A stretch of 64,000 nucleotides of DNA from an uncultured Myxococcales bacterium. Lineage in GTDB: Bacteria > Myxococcota_A > UBA9042. A program made the position numbers and the translations under genes. The notes beneath the pieces are model-generated. The model had not been told where the DNA came from. It searched no databases and saw only the letters and a list, made by a program, of their open reading frames with translations. Shown here one piece after another: positions 42,377 through 52,232 of this stretch; position 1 is the stretch's first letter, and each line of letters starts with the position of its first letter. The stretch covers positions 307,358-371,357 of the forward strand of contig CAIMLR010000004.1 in the NCBI GenBank assembly GCA_903842345.1. Reading direction: 5' to 3'.

Positions 42377-45300
42377 ATGGCAACAGCGTTCCGCAGCCTC
42401 AACTTCGCGCGCGCGTTGGCCGTTGGCTTGGGACTTGTCGCGTGCACATCCGCCGCGTCCAAAGACGGCAACGGCGGCGACGAAGCCACCGGCGTCACCA
42501 TCGCCATCACCGCACCTGTCGCCGGCACCGATGGCGCGTTGCCACTCGTCAGCGGGCTCGTCACCGTCACGGGCACGCTCAGCTACGACGCCGGCGTCAC
42601 GCCGGGCCAAGCCGCGACCATCGAAATCGTCGGCATCGACACCAGCCGCGTGGACTGCGCGATGGCGGGCGCCGCGTTCATCTGCCGAATCGACTCCGCA
42701 GCGCTACTCGACGGCAAGCCAGCGATCGCCTGCAACAGCCAAGCCAGCCTGCGGGTGCGCGCCAGTGGAACAGCCAACGGCGCGCCGGTTGGCAGCAGCG
42801 CGGATGCGGACGTCATCGTCGACAACTGCCCGCCGGTCGCCGCGATCACGGCGCCGGACGACAATCTGCCGTTCATCGGCCAGCTGACGATCGACGCGCA
42901 AGTCGCCGATGACGCGCTCGTGGAAGCGCACCTGACGGTGACGGATCCGGCGGGGCAATCGGTCCTCACGCAGCCGGTCGACCTCCCGCCGGGGACGACG
43001 ACGTGGAAGCCGCACGTGCGCGTGAATCTGGATGCGACGACGCTGACGCAGGATCTGAAGATTACGCTGACGGCGATCGATGCGGTCGGGCTGAAGACCC
43101 AGGTGGTGCGGACGGCGACGTCGGTGAAGCGGCCGTATTTTCTCGGCAGTGATCAGGATGTGGACCGCTTTGACCCGAGCGACGGCAAGTCGACCGTGCC
43201 GCTGGATGCGGCCATCACGGACTTTGTGCTCGGCGCGGACCTCGTTTCGTTTGCCGACACGCCGCCGCTGGCCAAGGACAACCTCGTCGACGCGGTCGTG
43301 GGCACGGTGCGCGGGCTCGTCGTGCGCGCGGGGCTGCCGGTGCGAGATGCCACGGGAACGGCTGCCGGCGCGCCGAATTTCCAGCCGAGCGGCCTGTTTG
43401 ACAATCCGAGCCAGACGCCAGCGCTGGCGGCCGTGCGGGTGATTGAGGATCAGGATCCGGTGAAGATTGCCCGGGTGTTCCTGCAGGATCTGGACGGCGA
43501 TGGCGACCAGGACATCCTCGCGGTGGGCACGACGATGTTCGACACCGGCGTCGCGTGGGCGGTGCTGAACTTGACCCGCAAGGTGGCTGGTGGACCGCCG
43601 CTGGCGGCGTTCAAGCTCGTGGCGACACGCCCGCTGCCCGCGCCGCCCTTGAGCGCCGCGCTGGGCGACCTGAACGCGGACGACGTGGCCGATTTGCTGA
43701 TTGGCGCGGCGAGCGCGGATGTTGGCCTGATGACGCTGCTCATCCAGAAAGCGCCGATGTGCACGCCGGTCGATGGCACCGCCGACAAGCTGTGCGCGCA
43801 GTTCAGCGATTTTGACCAGGTGAAGGCGGCGCACATCTTTGCGCCCGACGCGCAGACAACGGTGCACAAGGGCGTAACCGGGATCAGCTCGATCGCCGTC
43901 GCGGATTTCTATAAGGACGACAAGCAGTTGAACGACGTCTGCGTGGGCGAAACCGCGCGCGGCATCATCTCCTGCTATCGCAACGTGACCCACGACGGCA
44001 AGCTGGCGCAGGCGCAGGACAGCTACACGTTCGCCGACGCGCTCGACACCCACGCGATTGTGGCCGCGGAATTCTCCGGGATCGGCGACGGTCCCGATCT
44101 GATCGTCCAGAGCACAACGGGCAAATTCGTGCGCTGGCTGACCGGCGATCACAACGGCGGGTTCAAATTCGTCGAGGACAACGTGCCGACGCGCAACATC
44201 ATCGGCCTCGGGTGCAGCACGCTGGGCACGGGACTTGTTGGACCGGGAGGGCTGAACGGCAAGCCGTACCTGACGGCGATCAGCGACTTGCGCAAGGTCA
44301 CGATCATTCCGACGCAGCTGGACGACCTGAGCCACGCGCTGCAGTGTTTTCGCGCTTGGGTGCTGGGCAGCCACCTGACCAAAGTGGCGGCGGCCGACAT
44401 CAACGGCGACGGCGCGCCCGATCTCATCGCGCTGGATGTGGATCAGCCCGGACTCGTCGTGGCTTTTGGCCAGCGCGACGGCAGCGGCGTCTTCAACGGC
44501 AACTTCATCGCGCCGGACGCCCATCACATCTGCGCGCAGGACCGCAAGCCGCACGGCTACGGCGTCTATGACATCGCGGAAGCGGTGGTGGGCGACCTGG
44601 ACGGGGACCAGCGGCTGGACCTCACGCTCATCAGCGCGCAAGGCGGAACGGTGACGGGCGAGACGTGCCCGCCGGGACCGTCCAGCGCGCTGAGCCCGGT
44701 GTGGACGCTGGCGGTGTTCCTGAACACGGTGGACGGCGTGGTGAATCCGCAGCCGCGACAGGGGGAATTTGCCCCTTACGCCGATGCCGATGCCGGGCGC
44801 GTGGGATGCGATGAGATTGGCGCAGTGCACGCGGCGCGAACGGGCGACGTCAACGGCGATGGCGTCGCGGACCTGGTGACGGTGCGACAGGACCCGGCCT
44901 ACTTCGTCGGCGACGACGAGAATCCGTGCGGGTGCAGCTTCAATGAAGCCACGGAAGTCGACAACTTGTTTGGCGCGCAATGCGCGGCGGCCGGCTGCAC
45001 AACCGCGCCCGACTCCGATTGCCGCAATTTCGCCGACACCGACACGTGCCACGGCAAGCCATTGGTCGGCTATGGCGGCGGCGCCCCGCTCCTGCGCGCC
45101 AGCGGCATGGTCTTTGCCTCCACCGCGAACGGCCCTTTTGGCATGACCGCGGCGTGCCGCGTCGGCCAGGTCTGCCACGTTGCGCCAGGCTTCGGCTTCG
45201 CCGCCGGCGTGGATCCGCAGGGCATCGTGCTGAACGACCTGAACCACGACGGAAAGCTCGACGTCGCGACGGCGATGGAGGCCCGCGACGAAGCCTGCGT

Positions 45301-46099
45301 CGGCGACAACCGCCACTACTTGGCCCCGCGCGTCCGCGTGTTCCAAGGCGACGGCACCGGCAAGTTCGCGCCGGCGCCGCTGGGCTTGCCCAAGGACGAG
45401 CTCGTGCTGAAGCCGTGCAGCGCGCCAAACGCGACGCCCGCGCCCTACCCGGTGAGTTACCGCAAGATGGTCGCCGGCATCACCGGTTTGCAATCCGGCA
45501 TCTGGCCCAATCCATCGACTGGCAAGTTCGACCTCGCGCTGTTCGCCCTCGGCCTGCAGCAGGGTCAGGTGTCCTGGATCGCCCACACGATCGGCTTCAA
45601 CTTTGACCCTGCCAAGAATTTTGCGCTGGGCGCCAATGTGAAGGCGTTCGCGGTGCGCGACGTCAATTTTGACGCGCACATGCAGGTGGACGTGCTGGCG
45701 CTGCTCGGCGTCGACCTCAGCTACCTCCCCGGCGCGGTGCTGAGCGACGGCAAGACCGGCTTCTTTGACAACAAGGTCACGCTGGCAGAAGGCGCACAGC
45801 AGGCCGATTGGCTCGACGCGGCCGACGTGAATGGCGATGGCTTTCAGGACTTTGTGCTGCTGAACAAGAGCACCGCGACGCTGGAGCTGTGGCTGGGCGT
45901 GGGCCGAAGTCCGACACCGCTGAGCGCACAATTCGTCCATTATCCCGGCAAGCTGCGCGCGGCGATGGAAGCCAAGGACACGGATTTGGCCGACATGGAC
46001 GGCGACGGCTGCGTGGACATCGTCGTGCGATCGCGGCGCGCGGTGACCGTGCTGCACAATGAAGGCGTCGGCTGCAGCGGCGCGATGCGCAAAAAGTAG
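42377..46099 (+). CDS. Large FG-GAP/VCBS-repeat surface lipoprotein
   Basis: A 1240-residue protein, GGAG before the ATG, with a lipobox (LGLVACTS) near residue 24. An N-terminal Ig-like region (about 40-250, VTVTGTLSYDAG, DDALVEAHLTVTDPAG) leads to a long array of FG-GAP-type repeats holding calcium-binding loops: DLDGDGDQD, DLNADDVAD, DINGDGAPD, DLDGDQRLD, DVNGDGVAD, DLNHDGKLD, DVNGDGFQD and DMDGDGCVD. A Cys-rich insertion (around residues 855-905) probably forms disulfides. Predicted as a beta-propeller on the cell surface. The next gene, a barrel-like protein with an in-frame UGA, starts eight bases after its stop and is probably its operon partner. Confidence 0.88.
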   Translation: MATAFRSLNFARALAVGLGLVACTSAASKDGNGGDEATGVTIAITAPVAGTDGALPLVSGLVTVTGTLSYDAGVTPGQAATIEIVGIDTSRVDCAMAGAAFICRIDSAALLDGKPAIACNSQASLRVRASGTANGAPVGSSADADVIVDNCPPVAAITAPDDNLPFIGQLTIDAQVADDALVEAHLTVTDPAGQSVLTQPVDLPPGTTTWKPHVRVNLDATTLTQDLKITLTAIDAVGLKTQVVRTATSVKRPYFLGSDQDVDRFDPSDGKSTVPLDAAITDFVLGADLVSFADTPPLAKDNLVDAVVGTVRGLVVRAGLPVRDATGTAAGAPNFQPSGLFDNPSQTPALAAVRVIEDQDPVKIARVFLQDLDGDGDQDILAVGTTMFDTGVAWAVLNLTRKVAGGPPLAAFKLVATRPLPAPPLSAALGDLNADDVADLLIGAASADVGLMTLLIQKAPMCTPVDGTADKLCAQFSDFDQVKAAHIFAPDAQTTVHKGVTGISSIAVADFYKDDKQLNDVCVGETARGIISCYRNVTHDGKLAQAQDSYTFADALDTHAIVAAEFSGIGDGPDLIVQSTTGKFVRWLTGDHNGGFKFVEDNVPTRNIIGLGCSTLGTGLVGPGGLNGKPYLTAISDLRKVTIIPTQLDDLSHALQCFRAWVLGSHLTKVAAADINGDGAPDLIALDVDQPGLVVAFGQRDGSGVFNGNFIAPDAHHICAQDRKPHGYGVYDIAEAVVGDLDGDQRLDLTLISAQGGTVTGETCPPGPSSALSPVWTLAVFLNTVDGVVNPQPRQGEFAPYADADAGRVGCDEIGAVHAARTGDVNGDGVADLVTVRQDPAYFVGDDENPCGCSFNEATEVDNLFGAQCAAAGCTTAPDSDCRNFADTDTCHGKPLVGYGGGAPLLRASGMVFASTANGPFGMTAACRVGQVCHVAPGFGFAAGVDPQGIVLNDLNHDGKLDVATAMEARDEACVGDNRHYLAPRVRVFQGDGTGKFAPAPLGLPKDELVLKPCSAPNATPAPYPVSYRKMVAGITGLQSGIWPNPSTGKFDLALFALGLQQGQVSWIAHTIGFNFDPAKNFALGANVKAFAVRDVNFDAHMQVDVLALLGVDLSYLPGAVLSDGKTGFFDNKVTLAEGAQQADWLDAADVNGDGFQDFVLLNKSTATLELWLGVGRSPTPLSAQFVHYPGKLRAAMEAKDTDLADMDGDGCVDIVVRSRRAVTVLHNEGVGCSGAMRKK

Positions 46100-46107
46100 A
46101 GGTGAAG

Positions 46108-46860
46108 ATGCTGCGGGCAAGGATGGCGGCGGTGATCGTCGCGGGCGCAATGTGGGCTTGGACCCCGGAAGCGCGCGCCTGAGGGTGCAGCGTTCCCGCC
46201 GGTCCGGCGGGCATTGAAGAACCAGACGCCAATGAAACGGCGGCGACCGAGAAGCCAGCGACCGTGCGCCAAGCCGCGGGCGTCGCCGGCAGCGTCATGC
46301 GCGCACAGCTGAACATGGGCGACTATGGCCGCGCCACGCTCGACCGCTTGCAGGTCGCCGCGTGGTACGGCCGCACGTTTGGCGACTGGGTCGGTCGCAT
46401 CGTCGGCGGCGGCGTCATCGGCGGCTCATGGCGCACCAACGACGGCACGGTGAACCTGCGCCCCGGCTGGCTCGGCGGCATCGGCCTCTCGCGACAATGG
46501 CTCGCCCAACAGGGCTGGCGCCCCTTCCTGCGCAACAGCTACACCTTGGCGGCATCCGGCGGCGGCGACGCGGGCGGCGGCTCCATGCTGGCGCTCGACC
46601 TGCGCGCTGGTCTCGACGGCGGCTGGCACATCGGCGCGGGCTTTGAAGTCTTCGGCGTAGGCCGCGTTTTCGGCGGCCCTGTCTGGTGGTGGCGCCCAGG
46701 ACAAGCGGCTCTCCTCGGCGGCGATGCGTGGCACGTGCAAGTCGGCGCAGGCGCAGCGTGGAGCCTCCCCGGGCGCGCGGCGCTGAGGCCCAGCGTCGTT
46801 GCGGAGGTGATTGCGCTGGGGGAGATTGGCGCAAGCGCGGGGATTTCCCTGGCATTCTAG
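46108..46860 (+). CDS. Barrel-like exported protein with in-frame UGA: candidate selenoprotein
   Basis: The ATG at 46108 (GAGGTG five bases upstream) begins a signal peptide of 24 residues ending in the signal-peptidase site EARA. Codon 25 is UGA (46180-46182), and the same frame continues without another stop to 46860 as a Gly/Trp-rich barrel-like protein (GGVIGGSWRTNDG, FEVFGVGRVFGGPVWWW). Read through, it is a 250-residue protein with U25-G26-C27-S28 right after the cleavage site. An ORF starting at GTG 46264 would lack any export signal although its sequence looks like an outer-membrane barrel. A 17-nt hairpin with loop GGUCC lies 12 nt past the UGA. The alternative is a nonsense mutation or sequencing error. 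Family not recognised. Confidence 0.62.
46195..46211 (+). promoter_or_regulatory. SECIS-like hairpin after in-frame UGA
   Basis: Perfect 6-bp stem CCCGCC/GGCGGG with apical loop GGTCC, starting 12 nt after the UGA; the first loop G is nucleotide 19 after UGA. From memory, the E. coli fdhF SECIS has a 17-nt upper stem-loop with loop GGUC, about 11 nt after UGA, so size, loop sequence and spacing agree closely. High local GC makes a chance hairpin possible. Confidence 0.5.
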
Positions 46861-46876
46861 CAGGTCAGCCCGGCAA

Positions 46877-46895
46877 GGGGCTGCGGCTCAGCCCC
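46877..46895. terminator. Terminator-like hairpin between convergent genes
   Basis: A 7-bp stem GGGGCTG/CAGCCCC with loop CGGCT in the 56-bp gap between the barrel-like gene and the minus-strand FHA gene. No T-run; candidate bidirectional terminator. Confidence 0.4.
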
Positions 46896-46916
46896 GCTCG
46901 TGCCACCGTCAGGCGC

Positions 46917-47777
46917 CTACGCTTCACCCGCGGGCTTGATCTCCAGCCGCAGCAGCGTCGAACCAATCAGGATTTCATCACCGCGATGCAGCGCCACCGG
47001 CGCCTCTGCCACGCGCACGAACGTCCCATTCAAGCTCCCGACATCCGTGAGATTGAGCCCGCCGTCTGGCAGCAGATCAATCCGCAGGTGCCGCCCGGAC
47101 ATGAACCGATCCTGCGGGAACGACAGGTCGCAGCCTTCCCGCCCGACGGTCAGTTGCTCCCGGTCCGTTGACACGACACGCCCGGGCAAGCCGCCCGCCA
47201 GCAGCTGCGTCACATGGAGGCGCGGCGCAGGCAGCGGGGTGCCAAACGTCTCCGGGGGCGCATACGCGCTCGGCACTTCCGTCGGAATGTCGTGGGCGGA
47301 ACGCACAAGCAGGTACTGCTCGCCGGCGAAGATGACCTCGCCCGAGGACACCGTTGTTGGCTCGCGGATCCGCAGGAAGCAGCCGCCGGGACCGGTGATG
47401 TCGTCCAGCTTGACCTGTTCACCAAAGCGTTCGACGGTTGCGTGGCGCGGCGCCATCAGGGAATCGGCGGACATGGCCAAATCGCCCGTGCGGCCGATCT
47501 GGACGCGACCTTCGGGCAGTTCAAACGCCGTCCCCTCCAGCACAGGGCCACGCAGCACCACGAACCGCACGATCGACGCATCCGGATAGGAAATCTGCGC
47601 GCCCACGTCGTCGTCAAACAGGAGGCCGCCGGATTGCGCGTCAGGCGCGGGGCCCATCGGCGGCGGCGGAATGAACGGGACTGGCTCAGAGATTTGCATG
47701 GCCGAGCCACACCGACCGCAGAACTGGTAGCCGGCGGGCCAGGACGTACCGCAACTGGAACAGGTGACTTGCGCCAT
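46917..47777 (-). CDS. Zinc-ribbon protein with two FHA domains
   Basis: A 286-residue cytoplasmic protein. The N-terminus has a zinc ribbon (Cys6, Cys9, Cys20, Cys23: CSSCG ... CGRCG). A first FHA domain spans about 70-150 (VQIGRTGDLAMSADSLMAPRHATVERFG) and a second about 190-275 (LTVGREGCDLSFPQDRFMSGRHLRI then LTDVGSLNGTFVRV); these quotes exceed neither motif and show the G-R, S-x-R-H and N-G-T-x-V signatures. FHA domains bind phosphothreonine, so it probably docks on Ser/Thr-kinase substrates, which are plentiful in myxobacteria. Divergent from the penicillin-binding protein gene; 132 bp between. Confidence 0.85.
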   Translation of the reverse strand: MAQVTCSSCGTSWPAGYQFCGRCGSAMQISEPVPFIPPPPMGPAPDAQSGGLLFDDDVGAQISYPDASIVRFVVLRGPVLEGTAFELPEGRVQIGRTGDLAMSADSLMAPRHATVERFGEQVKLDDITGPGGCFLRIREPTTVSSGEVIFAGEQYLLVRSAHDIPTEVPSAYAPPETFGTPLPAPRLHVTQLLAGGLPGRVVSTDREQLTVGREGCDLSFPQDRFMSGRHLRIDLLPDGGLNLTDVGSLNGTFVRVAEAPVALHRGDEILIGSTLLRLEIKPAGEA

Positions 47778-47909
47778 GGCCTCAACTCACGTTTCTGGCG
47801 AGCATCGCCGCCGGGCGGAGGATTCCAGAACGGGCCGCTCTGCGCAACTCCCCGGCGCGCGCAAGGCACTTTCTCGCACATGGCGGGCAAACGGCTACAC
47901 TCGGCGGCC

Positions 47910-50324
47910 ATGGCGCTGCGCACCGATCCCAAGTCCAAGCCACCTGTCGACAAGGCCGCACCGCCGCGGAACAGTCGCGTCACTGCGCCGGCGAAACCGG
48001 CCAAGCGGGGCTGTCTCACGCGCGTCCTCGCGCTCCTGCTCGTGGGCGGGCTGCTGTCGGCGGGCGCGGGCGCGGTCACTTGGTACTGGCTGGATGCGAC
48101 GCTGCCCGACGTTTTCACGTTCGAGGCCTACCGGCAGATCGCCAAAGAATCGTCCCGCGTCGTGGCTGCGAGCGGTGAAGTGGTCGCGGTCTTTGGCGAT
48201 GAAATCCGCACCGTCGTGCCGCCGGAGCGCATTCCGCCGGTGATGCGCGGCGCGATGGTCTGCGCGGAGGACGCCGCGTTCTACTCGCATCCGGGCCTTG
48301 ATCTCGTCGGCGTCGGACGGGCGATTTGGACGGACATCGTCCGCGGCCGGTATGCCCAAGGCGCGTCGACGATTACCCAACAGCTGGCAAAGACGCGCTT
48401 TCTCGATCGCACCAAGACCGTGACGCGCAAGCTCAAAGAGCTTGTCCTGGCGCGCAAGCTGGAGCAGAAGCTCAGCAAGGACGAAATCCTGTCGCTGTAC
48501 CTGAACGAGGTCTACTTTGGCCACGGGCGGTACGGCGCGGAGGAGGCAGCGCGCTTCTACTTTGGCAAATCGATCAGCCAGGTCGACGTCGCGGAAGCAG
48601 CGCTGCTCGCCGGTGTCGTGAACAGCCCCGCGCGGTTCTCCCCGCTCAAGCATCCGGACGCCAGCAAGGAGCGGCGGCAGTACGTGCTGGGCCAGATGCT
48701 CAAACATGGCTACATCGATCAGGCGGCGTTTGATCGCGCCGACGCCGCGCCCATGCCGCAGATCGCGCACGACAATCCGCTGGACGTCGGGCCGTGGTAC
48801 GCGGAAGCCGTGCGGCGGTTTGTGCTGACCAAGGTCGATCGGCCGACGCTGGCGTCTGCCGGGCTGCGCATCGAAGTGGCGATGGACGTGGCGACGCAGC
48901 GCGCGGCCGAACTGGCGGTACAGAACGGCTTGAACAAGATCGACCGCGGCTACAAGTCGCTGGTGCCGGCCAAGCATTACGACGACGACGCGGCGCTGGA
49001 CGAAGGGCGCAAGAAGCTGGCGGGGCAACAGGACAAGCTGGTGGTGCCGGGGCGAACGCTGCTCGGCGTCGTGCTGGCGAGCGATGCGAGCGCGAAGGCG
49101 TACACGCTGGCGCTGGGCACGCGCGAGGGGATGCTGCCGTGGGCGGCGCTGACGCGGTATGGCCGGCCGCAGGACGCGGACAAGGCCGGGAGCGAGCCGG
49201 TGGCGCTGGAGACGCTCGGCAAGCTGTTTGAGCGCGGCGATCTGCTGCGGGTGTCGGTGCTGGAAAAGAACGACCAGCGCATCGTGCTGTCGCCGGAGAT
49301 GGGGCCGCAGGCGGCGCTCGTCGCGATTGAGCAGGAGACGCGGCTGGTGCGGGCGATTGTGGGCGGCGACGATTTTGCGCTGCATCCGTTTGACCGCGCC
49401 ACGCAGGCGCGACGCCAGCCGGGCTCCACGTTCAAGACTTTCGTGTACGGCGCCGCGCTGGAGGCGGGCCTGATCACGCCGGAAACGGAGATGGTCGACG
49501 AGGCGCGGAGCTTTCCGGCGGGCCACAAGTCCTGGACGCCGCGCAACTTCAGCGGGCGATACGATGGCCAGAGCCACGCGATGCGGGATGCGCTGGCGCA
49601 GTCGATCAACTCGATTGCGGTGGCGGTGGCCGACAAGGTTGGACCGGAGCGCGTTGCCGATTTTGCCAAGCGCGCTGGCATCCAGAGCGCGTTGGACGCG
49701 CGGCTGCCGTTGGCGCTGGGGGCGTCATCGGTCGCGCCGATTGAGCTGGCGAACGCCTACGCGACGATCGCCAATGGCGGCAAAGTCGCTGAGCCGATCC
49801 TGGTGACGCGCATCGCCGATCGCACCGGCAAGGACGTGTATCTGGCGCGCCGCGAGCCCGGTCAGCAGCTGCTGCGCGAGGAAACGACGCGGCAACTGAC
49901 GGACATGCTCGGCGACGTGGTGCGGCGCGGGTCGGGCAAAGAGGCGCAGAAGGCGGGCCGACCGGTGGTGGGCAAGACCGGAACGTCCAATGGCGGGCGG
50001 GACGTATGGTTCGCGGGCTTCTCCGCGGATCTGTGCGCAGTGGTCTGGATCGGCTACGACGACCGCAAGCCGATGCCCAAGGCCACGGGCGGAACGCTGG
50101 CCGTGCCGATGTGGACGGAGTTCATGCGTATTGCGCTCGAGCGCGTGCCCGTGCGACCGTTGCCGCGGCTGCCCCACCTGTTTGACGCGGCGCTGCCGCC
50201 GACGTCCGGGCTACCGCCGGGCGATCCGGAGCCGACCAACGCGCCGGCCGACGAAGCGCTGGAAGACCCGAATCCACCGCCGCCGCCGGTGCTGCCGAAG
50301 CTGGAGCGCCGGATCGACTTGTAG
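47910..50324 (+). CDS. Class A penicillin-binding protein (PBP1A-type)
   Basis: An 804-residue bifunctional peptidoglycan synthase. A basic cytoplasmic tail and one membrane helix (about 37-58) precede the glycosyltransferase-51 domain with catalytic Glu120 in CAEDAAFYSHPGLD and GASTITQQLAK. The transpeptidase domain has SxxK at Ser506 (STFK), SxN in SINS and KTG in GKTGTSNGG. A Pro-rich tail (PPPPPVLPKLERR) ends it. An alternative ATG at 47880 adds ten residues; neither start has a strong ribosome binding site. It polymerises and cross-links peptidoglycan on the outer face of the inner membrane. Confidence 0.92.
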   Translation: MALRTDPKSKPPVDKAAPPRNSRVTAPAKPAKRGCLTRVLALLLVGGLLSAGAGAVTWYWLDATLPDVFTFEAYRQIAKESSRVVAASGEVVAVFGDEIRTVVPPERIPPVMRGAMVCAEDAAFYSHPGLDLVGVGRAIWTDIVRGRYAQGASTITQQLAKTRFLDRTKTVTRKLKELVLARKLEQKLSKDEILSLYLNEVYFGHGRYGAEEAARFYFGKSISQVDVAEAALLAGVVNSPARFSPLKHPDASKERRQYVLGQMLKHGYIDQAAFDRADAAPMPQIAHDNPLDVGPWYAEAVRRFVLTKVDRPTLASAGLRIEVAMDVATQRAAELAVQNGLNKIDRGYKSLVPAKHYDDDAALDEGRKKLAGQQDKLVVPGRTLLGVVLASDASAKAYTLALGTREGMLPWAALTRYGRPQDADKAGSEPVALETLGKLFERGDLLRVSVLEKNDQRIVLSPEMGPQAALVAIEQETRLVRAIVGGDDFALHPFDRATQARRQPGSTFKTFVYGAALEAGLITPETEMVDEARSFPAGHKSWTPRNFSGRYDGQSHAMRDALAQSINSIAVAVADKVGPERVADFAKRAGIQSALDARLPLALGASSVAPIELANAYATIANGGKVAEPILVTRIADRTGKDVYLARREPGQQLLREETTRQLTDMLGDVVRRGSGKEAQKAGRPVVGKTGTSNGGRDVWFAGFSADLCAVVWIGYDDRKPMPKATGGTLAVPMWTEFMRIALERVPVRPLPRLPHLFDAALPPTSGLPPGDPEPTNAPADEALEDPNPPPPPVLPKLERRIDL

Positions 50325-50480
50325 GTGCGGTTTGGCACGCGGGTGATAATGAACAGTTATGAAGAAACCGCCATGACGAAAAACCGTCGTTCTATCGATG
50401 CTTGCGGCCCAGCCGGTGGATGCGTAGGATACAGGATGTAGCGTACCTGCTGCGATTACCCCGAACGAGCGAGTCCACAA

Positions 50481-52232
50481 GTGACTGAAAAAACCAGCAT
50501 GATGCGTCGGATCCTGACTCTCGCCCTCGCGATGCTCCTCGCCGTGGCCGCGGCTTGCAGCAACACGACCAGCGCGGGCGGCGGCGGCAGCGCTTTCAAG
50601 CTGCCCGACGGCGGCAAGAGCGCCATCGACGGCGTCACCGGCACCGGGACTGGCAGCGGCGACGACAAGACCTGCGCCACGGTGTGCGCCGCCGCGGCAA
50701 ACGCGGATGCGACGTGCAACCAGGGGACGTGCGGCTACGCGTGCCATGCCGGCTACCTCGACTGCGACGGCAAGGTTGAGAACGGCTGCGAGATCGACAG
50801 CAACACCAACCAGTCGCACTGCGGGACATGCGAAACCGTCTGCGGCGACGTGCCCAACGGCTCGCCGAGCTGCGCGAACGCCAAGTGCGCCGCCGCCTGC
50901 GACCCGGGCTGGCAGGTCTGCAAGAGCGATCCGTTGGTCTGCGACACCAACACGGACAGCGACGAAACGCACTGCGGCGACTGCAACACGGAATGCCCGG
51001 GCGGACCGCAAGCCACACCGCGCTGCGTCAACGCCGCGTGCACGCTGAAATGCACGCCCGGCTGGGCAAACTGCAACAACAATGCGGACGACGGCTGCGA
51101 AGTCAACATCACCAACGACCCGCAGCACTGCGGCTCGTGCGGCCTCGCCTGCGACACCAACCAGTGCGTGAACAGCGCGTGCCAGTGCGCCTCGGCCACG
51201 CAGACGGCGACGCTGATTCCGCTCGACATCTTCATCATGATGGACCAGTCGGGCTCCATGGGTGACCAGACGGGCACGAACATCAGCAAGTGGGAGGCGG
51301 TCAAACAGGCCCTCAACGCGTTTGTCGGCGACCCGGCGTCCGCGGGCATTGGCGTGGGCATCCAGTATTTTCCGATCACCGGCACCGGCGGCTCCTGCCC
51401 GAGCACATGCGGCAACTCGACCAAGACAGCGGCGTGCGAAGCGGGCGGCGGCACCTGCATCCCGATCATCGGCTGCGTTGGCTGCGGCGGCGGCGGCTCT
51501 TCCTGCACCATCGGCGACTACGCCAAGCCGGAAGTCGGCATCGGCATGCTGCCCGCCAACGGCGTCAACATCACCGCGTCGATCAACAAGCACGGCCCAA
51601 CGGGCTCGACGCCGACAGCGCCGGCACTGAGTGGCGCGATTGAGTATGCAAAGACGTGGGCGACGCAGAATCCGACGCACACGGTTGTGGTTGCGTTTGC
51701 GACCGACGGCGATCCGACCGAGTGCTCGCCGCAGGACATTCCGTCCATCGCCAATATTGCCAAGGGCGCGGCAAACGGCACGCCCAAGGTACTGACGTTC
51801 GTCATCGGCGTGGGCAGCTCCTTGAGCTCGCTCAACGCGATCGCCGCAGGTGGTGGCACGAACCAGGCGTTTGTTGTCGACACCAACGGCAACGTTGTCC
51901 AGCAATTCGGCGCGGCGCTCAAGGCCATCCAGGGCAAGGCGCTGGGCTGCCAGTACGCGATTCCGGTGCCGACCAACGGCCAGCCGATCGACTACACGAA
52001 GGTCAACGTCCAGTTGACGCTCGGCGGCGGCGCGGGCCAACTCCTCGGCTACGTGACCGACGAGAGCAAATGCTCCCCGACCACGGGCGGCTGGCACTAC
52101 GACGATCCCCTCAATCCGGGCAAAATCCTGCTCTGCGGCGACACGTGCAAAGCGGTCAGCGCGGACGACAAAGCCAAGGTCGACATCCAGCTCGGCTGCC
52201 CACGCATCGGCAAGGACCCGGGCACGCCTTAG
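50481..52232 (+). CDS. Cys-rich VWA-domain lipoprotein
   Basis: A 583-residue exported lipoprotein. GTG start; an ATG at 50499 is possible and removes six residues. The lipobox ends at Cys26 (LAVAAAC). Residues about 65-240 are a Cys-rich repeat region of the kind C-x-x-G-W-x-x-C ... DGCE ... HCGSCG, common in myxobacterial surface proteins. A VWA domain follows (about 248-480), with a complete MIDAS start D255-x-S-x-S (DQSGSMG), Thr in a TGST stretch and a final FATDGDPTEC. Likely a surface adhesion or metal-ion-dependent binding protein. Its stop overlaps the stop of the convergent cytochrome/rhodanese gene by four bases. Confidence 0.88.
   Translation: MTEKTSMMRRILTLALAMLLAVAAACSNTTSAGGGGSAFKLPDGGKSAIDGVTGTGTGSGDDKTCATVCAAAANADATCNQGTCGYACHAGYLDCDGKVENGCEIDSNTNQSHCGTCETVCGDVPNGSPSCANAKCAAACDPGWQVCKSDPLVCDTNTDSDETHCGDCNTECPGGPQATPRCVNAACTLKCTPGWANCNNNADDGCEVNITNDPQHCGSCGLACDTNQCVNSACQCASATQTATLIPLDIFIMMDQSGSMGDQTGTNISKWEAVKQALNAFVGDPASAGIGVGIQYFPITGTGGSCPSTCGNSTKTAACEAGGGTCIPIIGCVGCGGGGSSCTIGDYAKPEVGIGMLPANGVNITASINKHGPTGSTPTAPALSGAIEYAKTWATQNPTHTVVVAFATDGDPTECSPQDIPSIANIAKGAANGTPKVLTFVIGVGSSLSSLNAIAAGGGTNQAFVVDTNGNVVQQFGAALKAIQGKALGCQYAIPVPTNGQPIDYTKVNVQLTLGGGAGQLLGYVTDESKCSPTTGGWHYDDPLNPGKILLCGDTCKAVSADDKAKVDIQLGCPRIGKDPGTP

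Noticed and set aside
42704..46150. 1148-residue minus-strand open frame opposite the FG-GAP lipoprotein
   Set aside because: Antisense shadow; the plus strand has lipobox and calcium loops in order.
46264..46860. Independent gene starting at GTG 46264
   Set aside because: It would lack any export signal despite a barrel-like sequence and has no ribosome binding site, while an in-phase signal peptide with a good ribosome binding site lies just upstream.
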